Of a DNA stretch of 64,000 nucleotides, positions 52,465-61,728 are shown piece by piece (positions within the stretch are counted from its first letter, which is position 1; each line of letters begins with the position of its first letter). The position numbers were made by a program, and so were the translations under genes. The DNA is taken from contig NZ_CP068083.1 of NCBI RefSeq assembly GCF_016725325.1, forward strand, positions 248,001 through 312,000, given 5' to 3'. The notes below the pieces were generated by a model. The model had not been told where the DNA came from. It saw nothing but the letters and a program-made list of their open reading frames with translations, and ran no database searches. The stretch comes from Sphingobacterium spiritivorum (GTDB lineage Bacteria; Bacteroidota; Bacteroidia; Sphingobacteriales; Sphingobacteriaceae).

Positions 52465-55350
52465 ATGTCGACATTCTTCAAATCAAATATATTAGTATTT
52501 TTTGCTACGTTATTTTGTATCCAAAGTCTTTTGGGGCAGGAGATCCCAAAGATCGGGCATCCCTGGGTACAACAATATACCAAATTCAATTATAATGCCG
52601 GAAATCAGAACTGGTCCGTTGCGACGGACTCAAGCGGAGTGATCTATGTAGGAAACGGCGACGGACTGCTGCAGTTTGATGGTCAGGTCTGGTCATTGCA
52701 TACGCTACCTAACAAATCTACAGTCAGAGCAGTAACTGTGGGACCGCAACAGCGCATCTATACCGGAGGTATGGGTGAATTTGGATATTGGGAGAAGTCA
52801 AGAACAGGAAAACTTACCTATCACAGTATAAGTAAACTGGTCAGTAAAGAAACAATACTGAAAGACGAGATATGGAAAATCATCATTGACGGGAAACGAA
52901 TTATCTTTCAGTCATTTGCCAATCTCTACTGTTATGAAAACGGCAAAATAGATTTGGTAAGCGGAAACAACCAGCCATTCTTATTTGCATTCAAAGCGAA
53001 TAACCGCATTTTTATAGAAAATTTACCAGGTGGACTTTTTGAACTAAAAAACAAGTCACTCCTGCCCCTGAAAGACAATGAGGTATTACGAAATCAGCTT
53101 ATCCTTTCCATTCTCCCTTTATCTGATCAGTCTTTATTAATAGGTACAGCTAAAAACGGACTATACAGCTATGACGATCAGTCCGGTATCCGTCCATGGA
53201 ATAATGAAATCAACGAGCAGCTCAAAAATGCACAGCTCAATAACGGTATACAGGTATTTAAAGATTACTACGCTTACGGAACGATTCTGAACGGGATATA
53301 TATTATTAATAAAGACGGTCAGCTCATTCAGCACATAAATAAACAAAATGGTTTACAGAACAACACCGTATTATCGCTGACAACCGATCTACAGAAGCAA
53401 ATCTGGGCAGGACTGGACAATGGTATAGCCCGTATCGATATACAATCCCCCCTATATTTCTATGCAGACAACAGTGGAAGTATAGGTACAGTATATAGTG
53501 CAAAAATATTTAACGGTTATCTCTATCTGGGTACCAATCAGGGTTTGTTCTATAGCGCATGGTCTTCAAATACCGCCCAAACCCCAATGAAATTTAATTT
53601 AGTTCCACAATCCCAGGGACAGGTATGGGATCTTTCTGTGATTGACGGAGAACTGATATGCGGTCATAATGACGGAACATTTAAAGTATCCGGACAACAG
53701 TTTACCAAAATATCGAATATGACTGGTGGTTGGGTGATAAAACAAATAAAAGGACATCGCAATCTCCTCCTGCAGGGAAATTATACAGGAATGGCACTCT
53801 TCCGGAAAGGAAATAATGGATGGACACTCGATACCAAAATTAATAATCGGAATCTTCCTGTCAGTGCTATAGAGCAAAAATCCGAAAATCAGTTTTGGGT
53901 AAGTAATGCTCAGGGGCTTAACCTGATCACTACAGATTCTGCATACAGAAATATTATACAGACAAAAGCATTCGGTACAAAAGAAGGATTGCCGGCCCGC
54001 ACAGGCAATCATCCTACAAATCTCAACGGAAGCATTATTTTTTCTACCGACTCTGGCTTTTACAGATATGACGATATCTCCGATAAGTTTACACCATATC
54101 GTTATTTAAATGAAAAACTGGGTTCTTTTGCCTATTCCAACAAAATAATTCAGGCGCAGGCCAATCAATTCTGGTTTATTAATAAAGGACATATCGCCTA
54201 TGCTACCTTCATGCCTAAGGGAGAGCTTCAGATAGATTCCTCCAGATTTGCTACATTGAAAAATCAAATGATGAAATATTATGAGAATATCAATCAGATA
54301 AGTCCCAATCTGTTTCTCATCAGTATAGACAATGGGTTTGCGCTTTATAATCCCAAAACTAAGCTTGAAGCGTCATCATATAAACCCAAACCCATCATTC
54401 AGGGTGTATATAATATTACCAAAGAAATCAAAGCTTTTACAGACAGTGATGAGGAATTAAACATTCCTTACAGTTCCAACAATATCCGTATCCGGTTTGC
54501 AATTCCATGGTACAGCTCCAGAGCCGTCCGCTTTCAATATTTTTTAGAAGGATATTCGCAGGAATGGTCTGACTGGTCCGAAGAATATCAAAAGGACTTC
54601 ACCAATCTCAGAAACAGAACTTATACATTCAAAGTCCGGGCACAACTGCCGGATGGCACAATAACAGACGTCACCAGTCTGGAATTTACTGTGAATCCAC
54701 CCTGGTACCTCACCTGGTGGGCACTGCTGATCTACTTCTTATTATTTGCCATTTGCGTACATTATGGTAGAAAATGGTACGAACATAAACTTGAGAAACA
54801 TCGGAAAATACTCAGGGAAAAACTCAGCAGACAGCAGGAAGAAACGCTGAAAAAAGAAATGGAAGTAAAAGAGCGTCAGATGGTTCAATTGAAAAATGAA
54901 CAATTGGAACAGGAACTGGCTGGCAAAAACAGAGAACTGGCAAATTCAGCTATGAACATTGTTTATAAAAATGAACTGCTCAACACCATTCATGAAGAGC
55001 TGATCAGCCTGAAAGATAATGACGGCAAAAAGCTTTCCAACGAACATGTTAAGAAGATCAGCAAAATTATCAACGAAGCTTATAATGATGAACGGGACTG
55101 GAATCTGTTTGAAAAAAGTTTTAATGAAGCACACGAAAACTTTTTCAAAAAACTAAAGAAAGATTATCCTGCGCTCGTCCCGAATGACCTCAAACTTTGT
55201 GCATATCTGAGGATGAATATGAACAGTAAAGAGATTGCTTCACTGCTTAATATTACGACCAGAGGAGTAGAAATCAGAAGATACAGATTGCGCAAAAAAC
55301 TGAATATTCCGACTGAAAAAAATCTTTCAGAATTCCTGTTGGAGGTCTAA
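52465..55350 (+). CDS. Membrane-spanning propeller / Y_Y_Y / LuxR-type HTH transcription regulator
   Basis: A 961-residue one-component sensor-regulator. A signal peptide (about residues 1-24) is followed by a periplasmic two-component-regulator propeller (about 30-630), a Y_Y_Y domain (about 665-750, with FQYFLEGYSQEWSDWSEE), one membrane segment (about 752-772), a cytoplasmic coiled coil rich in Glu/Lys (about 775-850) and a C-terminal LuxR/GerE-like HTH (about 895-961: LCAYLRMNMNSKEIASLLN, ITTRGVEIRRYRLRKKL). There is no histidine kinase or receiver domain, unlike hybrid two-component systems. By analogy with SusR it should sense an oligosaccharide in the periplasm and switch on the downstream SusC/SusD locus. 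Confidence 0.92.
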   Translation: MSTFFKSNILVFFATLFCIQSLLGQEIPKIGHPWVQQYTKFNYNAGNQNWSVATDSSGVIYVGNGDGLLQFDGQVWSLHTLPNKSTVRAVTVGPQQRIYTGGMGEFGYWEKSRTGKLTYHSISKLVSKETILKDEIWKIIIDGKRIIFQSFANLYCYENGKIDLVSGNNQPFLFAFKANNRIFIENLPGGLFELKNKSLLPLKDNEVLRNQLILSILPLSDQSLLIGTAKNGLYSYDDQSGIRPWNNEINEQLKNAQLNNGIQVFKDYYAYGTILNGIYIINKDGQLIQHINKQNGLQNNTVLSLTTDLQKQIWAGLDNGIARIDIQSPLYFYADNSGSIGTVYSAKIFNGYLYLGTNQGLFYSAWSSNTAQTPMKFNLVPQSQGQVWDLSVIDGELICGHNDGTFKVSGQQFTKISNMTGGWVIKQIKGHRNLLLQGNYTGMALFRKGNNGWTLDTKINNRNLPVSAIEQKSENQFWVSNAQGLNLITTDSAYRNIIQTKAFGTKEGLPARTGNHPTNLNGSIIFSTDSGFYRYDDISDKFTPYRYLNEKLGSFAYSNKIIQAQANQFWFINKGHIAYATFMPKGELQIDSSRFATLKNQMMKYYENINQISPNLFLISIDNGFALYNPKTKLEASSYKPKPIIQGVYNITKEIKAFTDSDEELNIPYSSNNIRIRFAIPWYSSRAVRFQYFLEGYSQEWSDWSEEYQKDFTNLRNRTYTFKVRAQLPDGTITDVTSLEFTVNPPWYLTWWALLIYFLLFAICVHYGRKWYEHKLEKHRKILREKLSRQQEETLKKEMEVKERQMVQLKNEQLEQELAGKNRELANSAMNIVYKNELLNTIHEELISLKDNDGKKLSNEHVKKISKIINEAYNDERDWNLFEKSFNEAHENFFKKLKKDYPALVPNDLKLCAYLRMNMNSKEIASLLNITTRGVEIRRYRLRKKLNIPTEKNLSEFLLEV

Positions 55351-55729
55351 AAACCGAACATCTGACACCTCTCATATGATGTGAAATTGTGTTAAATGAC
55401 TACATCATTACCACACACACCTCTGTGTGTAAAAAATACACTTACAACACCGAAAAACTTCACACTAAAACAAAAGCAACTTCTTAATTGTTAATAAGTT
55501 AAATAAAATGAAAAACAAATTAAATGATTTCATTTTCTGACGATGTAATAATGTTGAGGTAGGCATCTTTGCTTTTACAGGCTATACATCACATATTTGT
55601 GAAGTGTTTATTACATCCCCGAATAATATAACAACCAGTTATAAAGAGGAAAATTCGAAATCATAACTTAATCAGGTTAGCGGACTAACTAAACATTTTA
55701 AAACAATTCATTATTTAACTAAACAAAAA
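55351..55729 (+). other. Regulatory region upstream of susC
   Basis: A 379-nt gap without a gene. It contains a CACACA..TGTGTG dyad near 55415-55432 and CACATATTTGTG at about 55590-55601, both imperfect palindromes that could bind the upstream regulator. CATCTTTG near 55567 has one mismatch from the -7 consensus. A long 5' leader of over 100 nt before susC is likely, as is common for Bacteroidota susC genes. Confidence 0.5.
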
Positions 55730-58700
55730 ATGAGGAACTTTTTTACTTATTTCTTACTGGTATTTAGTTTATCTCTGTCCACCCCCCTGTTCGGACAGCA
55801 AATATCAATAAGCGGAACTGTCAAAGACAGCGGGACAGGAATCGGAATTGCCGGGGTGACAATTGCGATCAAAGGGGGAACGACCGCTGTTCAAAGTAAT
55901 GACGAAGGTCTCTTCACCATTGAGGCAAAACCTACGGATGTACTTCAGTTACGGTACATCGGTTATGTTACACAGGATGTCCCTGTAAACAATCAGACAA
56001 ATCTTAACATCTCTCTTATTTCCGACAGCGAAGCTTTGGAAGAGGTCGTTGTTATTGGTTACGGTACTGCCGCAAAACGCGATCTGACAGGTTCGATTGC
56101 ATCTGTTAGCGGAAAAGATGTGGCAGACAAACCTTCGCCAAATCCGATTGCCTCTATTCAGGGAAAAGTAGCCGGTGTTCAAATCACCAACAGCGGTGAA
56201 CCCGGAGGAGCTCCTAACGTAAAAATTAGAGGTACAAACTCCATTAACGGAGCCTCCCCTCTTTATGTTGTTGACGGAATCCTGAATGATAATATTAACT
56301 TCTTAAACCCATCGGATATTGAATCCATGGAGATATTAAAAGACCCTTCCTCCCTTGCGATCTTCGGGGTACGTGGTGCCAACGGGGTGATTATTATCTC
56401 CACCAAATCCGCAAAACAAGGTGATCTTAATTTCAATTTCAACTCTACTCTAGGCTTTAAAGATGTCAATCACCGTATGAAAATGACGGATGCGGAAGGA
56501 TTTAAAACCCTGTATAATGAGCAGCTGAAAAATGAAGGCGCAACTCCTTTCGACTATACCAACTGGAATGCAAATACGGATTGGCAGGATCAGATCTTCC
56601 AAAGAGGTATTTTAAACTACAACAACCTGAGTGTAAGCGGAGCTACAGACAAGAATAAATTCTATATGGGTCTGGGTTATACCACCGAAGAAGGGGTAGT
56701 CAAACATGAAGAGTACAAAAAACTAACGTTGAACATCAACGATGAGCTGAAAATTACTGACAATTTTAAAGTAGGAATGAACTTCAGCGGTTATAAAGCA
56801 AGTTTACCACAGATTCAGAGCGGCCTTATCAATACAGCGATTATCGCCTCTCCGGTAACTCCTGTTTTTAATGATGAATACGGTCTTTATCATAATACAC
56901 CTCCTTTCCAGACTCCACAGATCTACTCACCGATGGTTGGGCTGGAACTCAGAAAAAATACACGTATCAGTGATGAATACAGAGCGGTAGGAAGTGTGTT
57001 TGCAGAACTTACTTTCCTGGAGCATTTCACTGCCAAAGCCTCATTCCTGTATGACTATGGCTTTAACGGAATCAGAAGCTATACACCTATTGTAAACGTA
57101 TATGACCCTAATATACAGGGTACGGATAAAACAAGTACACTTGTCCGCACAACCGGTGTATCACAAGAACAGAACACCTACAAAAAGGCACAGAGTGACT
57201 GGCTCCTGACATACAAGAACAATTGGGGAGACCACAGTCTGACCGCTACTGCCGGATTTACAACCTACTACAGAGGATATGAAGGTATCATCACCAATGT
57301 AGGCCAGGGCAGCGGCGATCCTATTCCTAATGATCCGCGCTTCTTTTACACAACCATGGGTGATCAGACAACCAGATCTATTGGCGGATCACAATGGGAA
57401 CGTGCTACATTATCATATCTCGTAAGAGGTTTATACAACTATAAAGGCAAATACTTATTGAACGGATCCTTCAGAAGAGACGGTTCTTCTGCATTCCTTG
57501 GATCAAACAGATGGCAGAATTCTGGTGCTATCGGTGCAGGATGGGTTGTATCTGAAGAATCATTTATGCAGGATCAGCAACTTTTTGACAACTTAAAGAT
57601 CAAAGGTTCATGGGGTGTCTTAGGAAATGAAAACACAGGTGATGGCTACCGCTATCCGGTATATCCGACACTGGTTTCAGGTAGTTCGACTTCATTTGGA
57701 GATAATATCTATCCGGCATTATCTCCTGCTTATTCTCCTGACCCTAACTTACGTTGGGAATCCGTACATTCATGGGAAGCAGGTTTTGAAGCTAAGATGC
57801 TGAAAAACAGATTAAGTCTGGAAGCTGTTTATTACGACAAGAAAACTAAAGATATATTGGTAGAAGTACCGGGAGTAAACGGATTCTTACCGATATTAAG
57901 AAATGCCGGAGAAATTCAAAATAAAGGATTTGAATTTTCTGCAGGATGGAACCAACAACTTACTGATGATCTGAAACTGGGTGTAAATGCAAACTTGACA
58001 ACACTCAAAAACAAAGTTCTTAATCTGGTAAATGATGATTTCGCTATACTTGCCGGTAATGGTGTATCACGTACTATGTCCGGACAACCAGTAGGTTATT
58101 TTTACGGTTTGAGAACTGATGGAGTATACCAAAATCAGGCTGAAGTAGATGCAGGACCGAAATCAGGTCTAGGTGCTGCTTTCAAACCGGGAGATATCAA
58201 ATATGTAGATATCAACAACGACGGAACAATCAACACGCAGGACAGAACCATCATCGGAAATCCTACTCCTGACTTTATCTATGGTTTCTCTGTCAATCTA
58301 AGCTATAAGAATTTTGATTTCGGAACTGAATTTATGGGTGTATCCGGAAACGAGCTGATCCGTACCTGGAACAGAAATCAGTATTCCACATTCAACTTTC
58401 TGGAAGACAGATTGGGAAGATGGACAGGCGAAGGAACATCTAACTTCGAGCCTATTATGGATTCCAAAAGAACCAACAACAGAGAATTCTCTTCTTACTT
58501 TATCGAAGATGGCAGTTTCTTCCGTGTTCGTAACATCCAGTTAGGATACAACTTCAAGAGAGAAGCGCTGGAAAAAATAAAACTTAAGTCATTAAGATTA
58601 TTCCTGAATGCACAGAATCCATTCACCTTCTCTAAAAACACAGGGTATACACCTGAAATCGGAGGAAGTGCAATCGCTGTGGGTGTAGACAACGGAACAT

Positions 58701-58747
58701 ATCCAATCCCGGCTATCTATACTGTAGGTGTGAATGTTAATTTTTAA
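55730..58747 (+). CDS. susC: SusC/RagA-family TonB-linked outer membrane transporter
   Basis: A 1,005-residue outer-membrane barrel that imports oligosaccharides captured at the surface. A signal peptide (about 1-23) is followed by a carboxypeptidase-regulatory-like domain (about 25-98), a TonB box region EALEEVVVIGYGTAAKRDLT (about 102-121), the plug (about 120-235, with VKIRGTNSINGASPLYVVDG) and the C-terminal barrel ending VGVNVNF. It heads an operon: SusD starts 10 nt after its stop, and a glucoamylase-like lipoprotein and a GH3 enzyme follow. It forms a pair with SusD in a bivalve-like import complex, and the associated enzymes suggest a glucan as ligand. Confidence 0.94.
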   Translation: MRNFFTYFLLVFSLSLSTPLFGQQISISGTVKDSGTGIGIAGVTIAIKGGTTAVQSNDEGLFTIEAKPTDVLQLRYIGYVTQDVPVNNQTNLNISLISDSEALEEVVVIGYGTAAKRDLTGSIASVSGKDVADKPSPNPIASIQGKVAGVQITNSGEPGGAPNVKIRGTNSINGASPLYVVDGILNDNINFLNPSDIESMEILKDPSSLAIFGVRGANGVIIISTKSAKQGDLNFNFNSTLGFKDVNHRMKMTDAEGFKTLYNEQLKNEGATPFDYTNWNANTDWQDQIFQRGILNYNNLSVSGATDKNKFYMGLGYTTEEGVVKHEEYKKLTLNINDELKITDNFKVGMNFSGYKASLPQIQSGLINTAIIASPVTPVFNDEYGLYHNTPPFQTPQIYSPMVGLELRKNTRISDEYRAVGSVFAELTFLEHFTAKASFLYDYGFNGIRSYTPIVNVYDPNIQGTDKTSTLVRTTGVSQEQNTYKKAQSDWLLTYKNNWGDHSLTATAGFTTYYRGYEGIITNVGQGSGDPIPNDPRFFYTTMGDQTTRSIGGSQWERATLSYLVRGLYNYKGKYLLNGSFRRDGSSAFLGSNRWQNSGAIGAGWVVSEESFMQDQQLFDNLKIKGSWGVLGNENTGDGYRYPVYPTLVSGSSTSFGDNIYPALSPAYSPDPNLRWESVHSWEAGFEAKMLKNRLSLEAVYYDKKTKDILVEVPGVNGFLPILRNAGEIQNKGFEFSAGWNQQLTDDLKLGVNANLTTLKNKVLNLVNDDFAILAGNGVSRTMSGQPVGYFYGLRTDGVYQNQAEVDAGPKSGLGAAFKPGDIKYVDINNDGTINTQDRTIIGNPTPDFIYGFSVNLSYKNFDFGTEFMGVSGNELIRTWNRNQYSTFNFLEDRLGRWTGEGTSNFEPIMDSKRTNNREFSSYFIEDGSFFRVRNIQLGYNFKREALEKIKLKSLRLFLNAQNPFTFSKNTGYTPEIGGSAIAVGVDNGTYPIPAIYTVGVNVNF

Positions 58748-58757
58748 AAATTAGAAA

Positions 58758-60254
58758 GTGATGAAAACAAATATTTCAACATATATATCGGCAGCTCTTG
58801 TGGCACTTTTGGTGCTGAGCAGTTGTTCCAAAGATTTTCTGGATCGCAAGCCGTTAGGACAATTGACAGAAGAAGATTTACCTGCAGGATCCTTAGAAGG
58901 TCAGGTATTGGCTATCTATGCTGGGTTAAGAAGTGAAGGAACGAGTGGTCTTCCCTATGTAGGTGTACACAATATGCGTTCGGATGATGCCGAAATCGGA
59001 TCGAGCGTAGGTGATGAAGCCGGATCCGCTCCTAATACGGATGATTTCCAATATACGACCAACTTTTGGTTATGGGGAAATTACTGGACAGACCATTATA
59101 AGCTGATTGCATTGACGAATACAGCAATTGAAACAGCTGACTCTCTGGGCGGCCAGAGTCCGGAAGTTGCCAGAGGATTAGCAGAAGCTAAATTTTTCAG
59201 AGCATGGGCTTACTTCAACTTAGTACGTGCATTTGGCGAAGTGCCAAAAATTGATTTCCGTGTTCGTGATCAGAAGGAAAGTATTCTTCCAAAATCTCCT
59301 GTTGCAGATATCTACGCATTAATAGATGCCGATCTGGAATATGCGACACAGCATCTCCCGCTAAACTGGGAATCCAGATTTATAGGCCGTATTACACAAG
59401 GAGCAGCATTTGCCGTACAGGCTAAAACATTCCTGGCCAGACAACAGTATAGTAAAGCTCTTGCAGCGAGCCGTATGGTCATCAATTCAGGCCAGTATAA
59501 TCTGAGTGTAGCTTACAATCAGATTTTTAGAGAAAGTTCTGAAAACAGTAAGGAATCTGTATTTGAGATACAAGCATACTATGCACAGGGACAGACAAAT
59601 CTGGGTATTACCTACGCAGGAAGACAAGGAGTACGAGGATCCGGTGCTATGAACCTGGGATGGGGCTGGAACGTGCCGAATGAAAGACTTGCAAAAGCAT
59701 TCGAGGTGGGAGATCCACGGAAAGATGAAACTCTTTTGTATGCAGGCCAGGTAAATACTCCTTACGGAGAACTTATTCCTGCTGCAACTGCAACAGTACC
59801 AAGAGCATATTGGAACAAAAAAGTATATACCGATCCTAAAATCCGTACAACAACAGGAAGTCAGGCTGGAGAATGGTTCAATTTCCGCGTAATCAGATAT
59901 GCAGATGTTGTCCTGATGGCCGCTGAAGCTGCAAATGAAGTTGGCGAACAGGAAGCAGCGCTGGCTTATTTAGAGCAGATAAGAGTTCGGGCAAGAGCTG
60001 GCAACAATGCTATCCTTCCGAAAGTTACAACTACAAACCAACAGGAATTGAGACTTGCAATCAGACATGAAAGACAAGTGGAATTAGGTATGGAAAATGA
60101 ACGTTTTTTCGATTTGATACGTTGGAATATCGATGCAGAAACTTTCAAAGATGCCGGTAAAACAAATTACCAGCTTAGAAACAGATACCTTCCTATTCCT
60201 CAAAATGAAATAGACCGCTCAGGTGGTGTTCTGATCCAGAATCCAAACTACTAG
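58758..60254 (+). CDS. susD: SusD/RagB-family nutrient-binding lipoprotein
   Basis: A 498-residue surface lipoprotein with lipobox LVLSSC (Cys23) followed by the common SusD opening KDFLDRKPLGQLTEEDL. The helical TPR-like SusD fold is shown by AEAKFFRAWAYFNLVRAFGEVP (given as AEAKFFRAWAYF and NLVRAFGEVP) and the C-terminal consensus RHERQVELGMENERFFDLIR. It acts as the lid over SusC and binds the glycan before import. It lies 10 nt after susC. A second Met directly follows the first, so the start could be one codon later. An intercistronic hairpin separates it from the enzyme genes. Confidence 0.94.
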   Translation: MMKTNISTYISAALVALLVLSSCSKDFLDRKPLGQLTEEDLPAGSLEGQVLAIYAGLRSEGTSGLPYVGVHNMRSDDAEIGSSVGDEAGSAPNTDDFQYTTNFWLWGNYWTDHYKLIALTNTAIETADSLGGQSPEVARGLAEAKFFRAWAYFNLVRAFGEVPKIDFRVRDQKESILPKSPVADIYALIDADLEYATQHLPLNWESRFIGRITQGAAFAVQAKTFLARQQYSKALAASRMVINSGQYNLSVAYNQIFRESSENSKESVFEIQAYYAQGQTNLGITYAGRQGVRGSGAMNLGWGWNVPNERLAKAFEVGDPRKDETLLYAGQVNTPYGELIPAATATVPRAYWNKKVYTDPKIRTTTGSQAGEWFNFRVIRYADVVLMAAEAANEVGEQEAALAYLEQIRVRARAGNNAILPKVTTTNQQELRLAIRHERQVELGMENERFFDLIRWNIDAETFKDAGKTNYQLRNRYLPIPQNEIDRSGGVLIQNPNY

Positions 60255-60261
60255 TGCGGGT

Positions 60262-60295
60262 AAGAAGAGCATAGACAGCCGTCTGTGCTCTTCTT
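60262..60295 (+). terminator. Intercistronic hairpin between susD and the glucanase gene
   Basis: A 15-bp stem with a 4-nt AGCC loop: AAGAAGAGCA (60262-60271) with 60286-60295, one T-G wobble pair, and AGAC (60273-60276) with GTCT. There is no strong T run, so it is more likely a partial terminator or mRNA end-stabilising structure that lets SusC/SusD be made in excess over the enzymes. Confidence 0.6.
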
Positions 60296-60334
60296 TCACA
60301 ATATTGTATTATTAATAATTAACACCTCTCCGCT

Positions 60335-61693
60335 TTGAAAGCACTTATTTACACTTTTTTTATTCCGCTCCTCATATTACAATCTTGTTTTTCAAATCAG
60401 GAGCAAAAGAGCACGGACACACAAATTGACTCAAAAGACAGTCTGTCTACTGACTCTCTTCTCACACTTATACAAAAACAAACTTTCCAATATTTCTGGG
60501 AGGGCGCAGAACCGACTTCCGGCATGGCCCGCGAACGCATACATATAGATGGTGCTTATCCGGAAAATGATCAGAATGTTATTACCATTGGTGGTAGCGG
60601 ATTTGGCATCATGGCCATTATTACAGGTATCGAGCGTCAGTTTATTTCCAAAGAAGAAGGAGCTCAGCGATTAGATCATATCATGGATTACCTGGGTCGC
60701 ATAGACCGGTTCAAAGGTGCCTGGTCACATTGGTATTTCGGAGAAACCGGAAAAGCTAAATCGTTTAGTCAACAAGATGATGGCGCTGACATTGTAGAAA
60801 CGGCTTTTATGGCAGAAGCTCTTATTGTTGTAAGAGAATATTATAAAAACGGTTCGGAAACCGAAAAAGCAATTGCAAACAAAGCAGATGCATTATGGAA
60901 AGGAATTGAATGGAACTTCTTCAGAAACGGAAAAGATGTTCTTTTCTGGCACTGGAGCCCAACATACGGATGGGGTATGAACCATGCCATACAAGGATAT
61001 GATGAATGTCTGATCACGTATATACTGGCAGCCTCCTCCCCTACACATCCTATACCCGCATCTACCTACCACAAGGGATGGGCAAGAGACGGAGCAATCG
61101 TAACCGATGCTAAAAAATACGATATCCCGATGATTCTCAAACATAATGCACCCAATGGCGGTGTAGGTCCGCTTTTTTGGGAACATTACTCCTATCTGGG
61201 ATTAGACCCAAAAGGTCTGAAAGATCAATATGCTAATTACTGGGATGTCGTCGTCAATCACAGCAAAATCAATATTGCACACGCCGAACAAAACCCCAAA
61301 CAATATAAAGGATACGGAGCAGACAAAGGTTGGGGACTGACAGCCAGTTATTCCGTGAAAGGTTACGATGCACATCATCCAGATAATGATCATGGTGTCA
61401 TCAGTCCTACAGCAGCCCTCTCATCAATGCCTTATACACCAAAGGAAAGTATTGCGTTTGCCCGATACCTGAATCAGCATCTGGGTAACAAAGTCTGGGG
61501 GCAATATGGTTTCTATGATGCATACAGCGAGACAGACAATTGGTTTCCGCAGCGATACCTTGCCATAGATCAGGGGCCTATCGTAGTCATGATTGAGAAC
61601 TATAGAACAGGATTATTCTGGAAACTCTTTATGGGCGCACCTGATGTACAGAAAGGATTGAAAGGCCTTGGTTTTACAAGCCCGCACTTTTAG
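60335..61693 (+). CDS. Glucoamylase-like lipoprotein, probable GH144 endo-beta-1,2-glucanase
   Basis: A 452-residue lipoprotein (lipobox LILQSC, Cys18) read from TTG 60335; no ATG is available before the conserved domain. The single glucoamylase-like (PF10091 type) alpha/alpha barrel has TFQYFWEGAEPTSGMARER (about 50-68), ITIGGSGFGIMAIITGIER, QQDDGADIVETAFMAEAL (about 146-163), HWSPTYGWGMNHAIQGYDEC (about 206-225) and YDAHHPDNDHGVISPTAALS. Family GH144 endo-beta-1,2-glucanases of Bacteroidota have this domain and length. Asp148/Asp149/Asp152/Glu155 and Glu224 are candidate catalytic acids. With SusC, SusD and GH3 next to it, cleavage of beta-1,2-glucan at the cell surface or in the periplasm is the best prediction. 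Confidence 0.85.
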   Translation: MKALIYTFFIPLLILQSCFSNQEQKSTDTQIDSKDSLSTDSLLTLIQKQTFQYFWEGAEPTSGMARERIHIDGAYPENDQNVITIGGSGFGIMAIITGIERQFISKEEGAQRLDHIMDYLGRIDRFKGAWSHWYFGETGKAKSFSQQDDGADIVETAFMAEALIVVREYYKNGSETEKAIANKADALWKGIEWNFFRNGKDVLFWHWSPTYGWGMNHAIQGYDECLITYILAASSPTHPIPASTYHKGWARDGAIVTDAKKYDIPMILKHNAPNGGVGPLFWEHYSYLGLDPKGLKDQYANYWDVVVNHSKINIAHAEQNPKQYKGYGADKGWGLTASYSVKGYDAHHPDNDHGVISPTAALSSMPYTPKESIAFARYLNQHLGNKVWGQYGFYDAYSETDNWFPQRYLAIDQGPIVVMIENYRTGLFWKLFMGAPDVQKGLKGLGFTSPHF

Positions 61694-61728
61694 TACGTTC
61701 AGTAATAATTTTTTAAAAGACAATAGAT

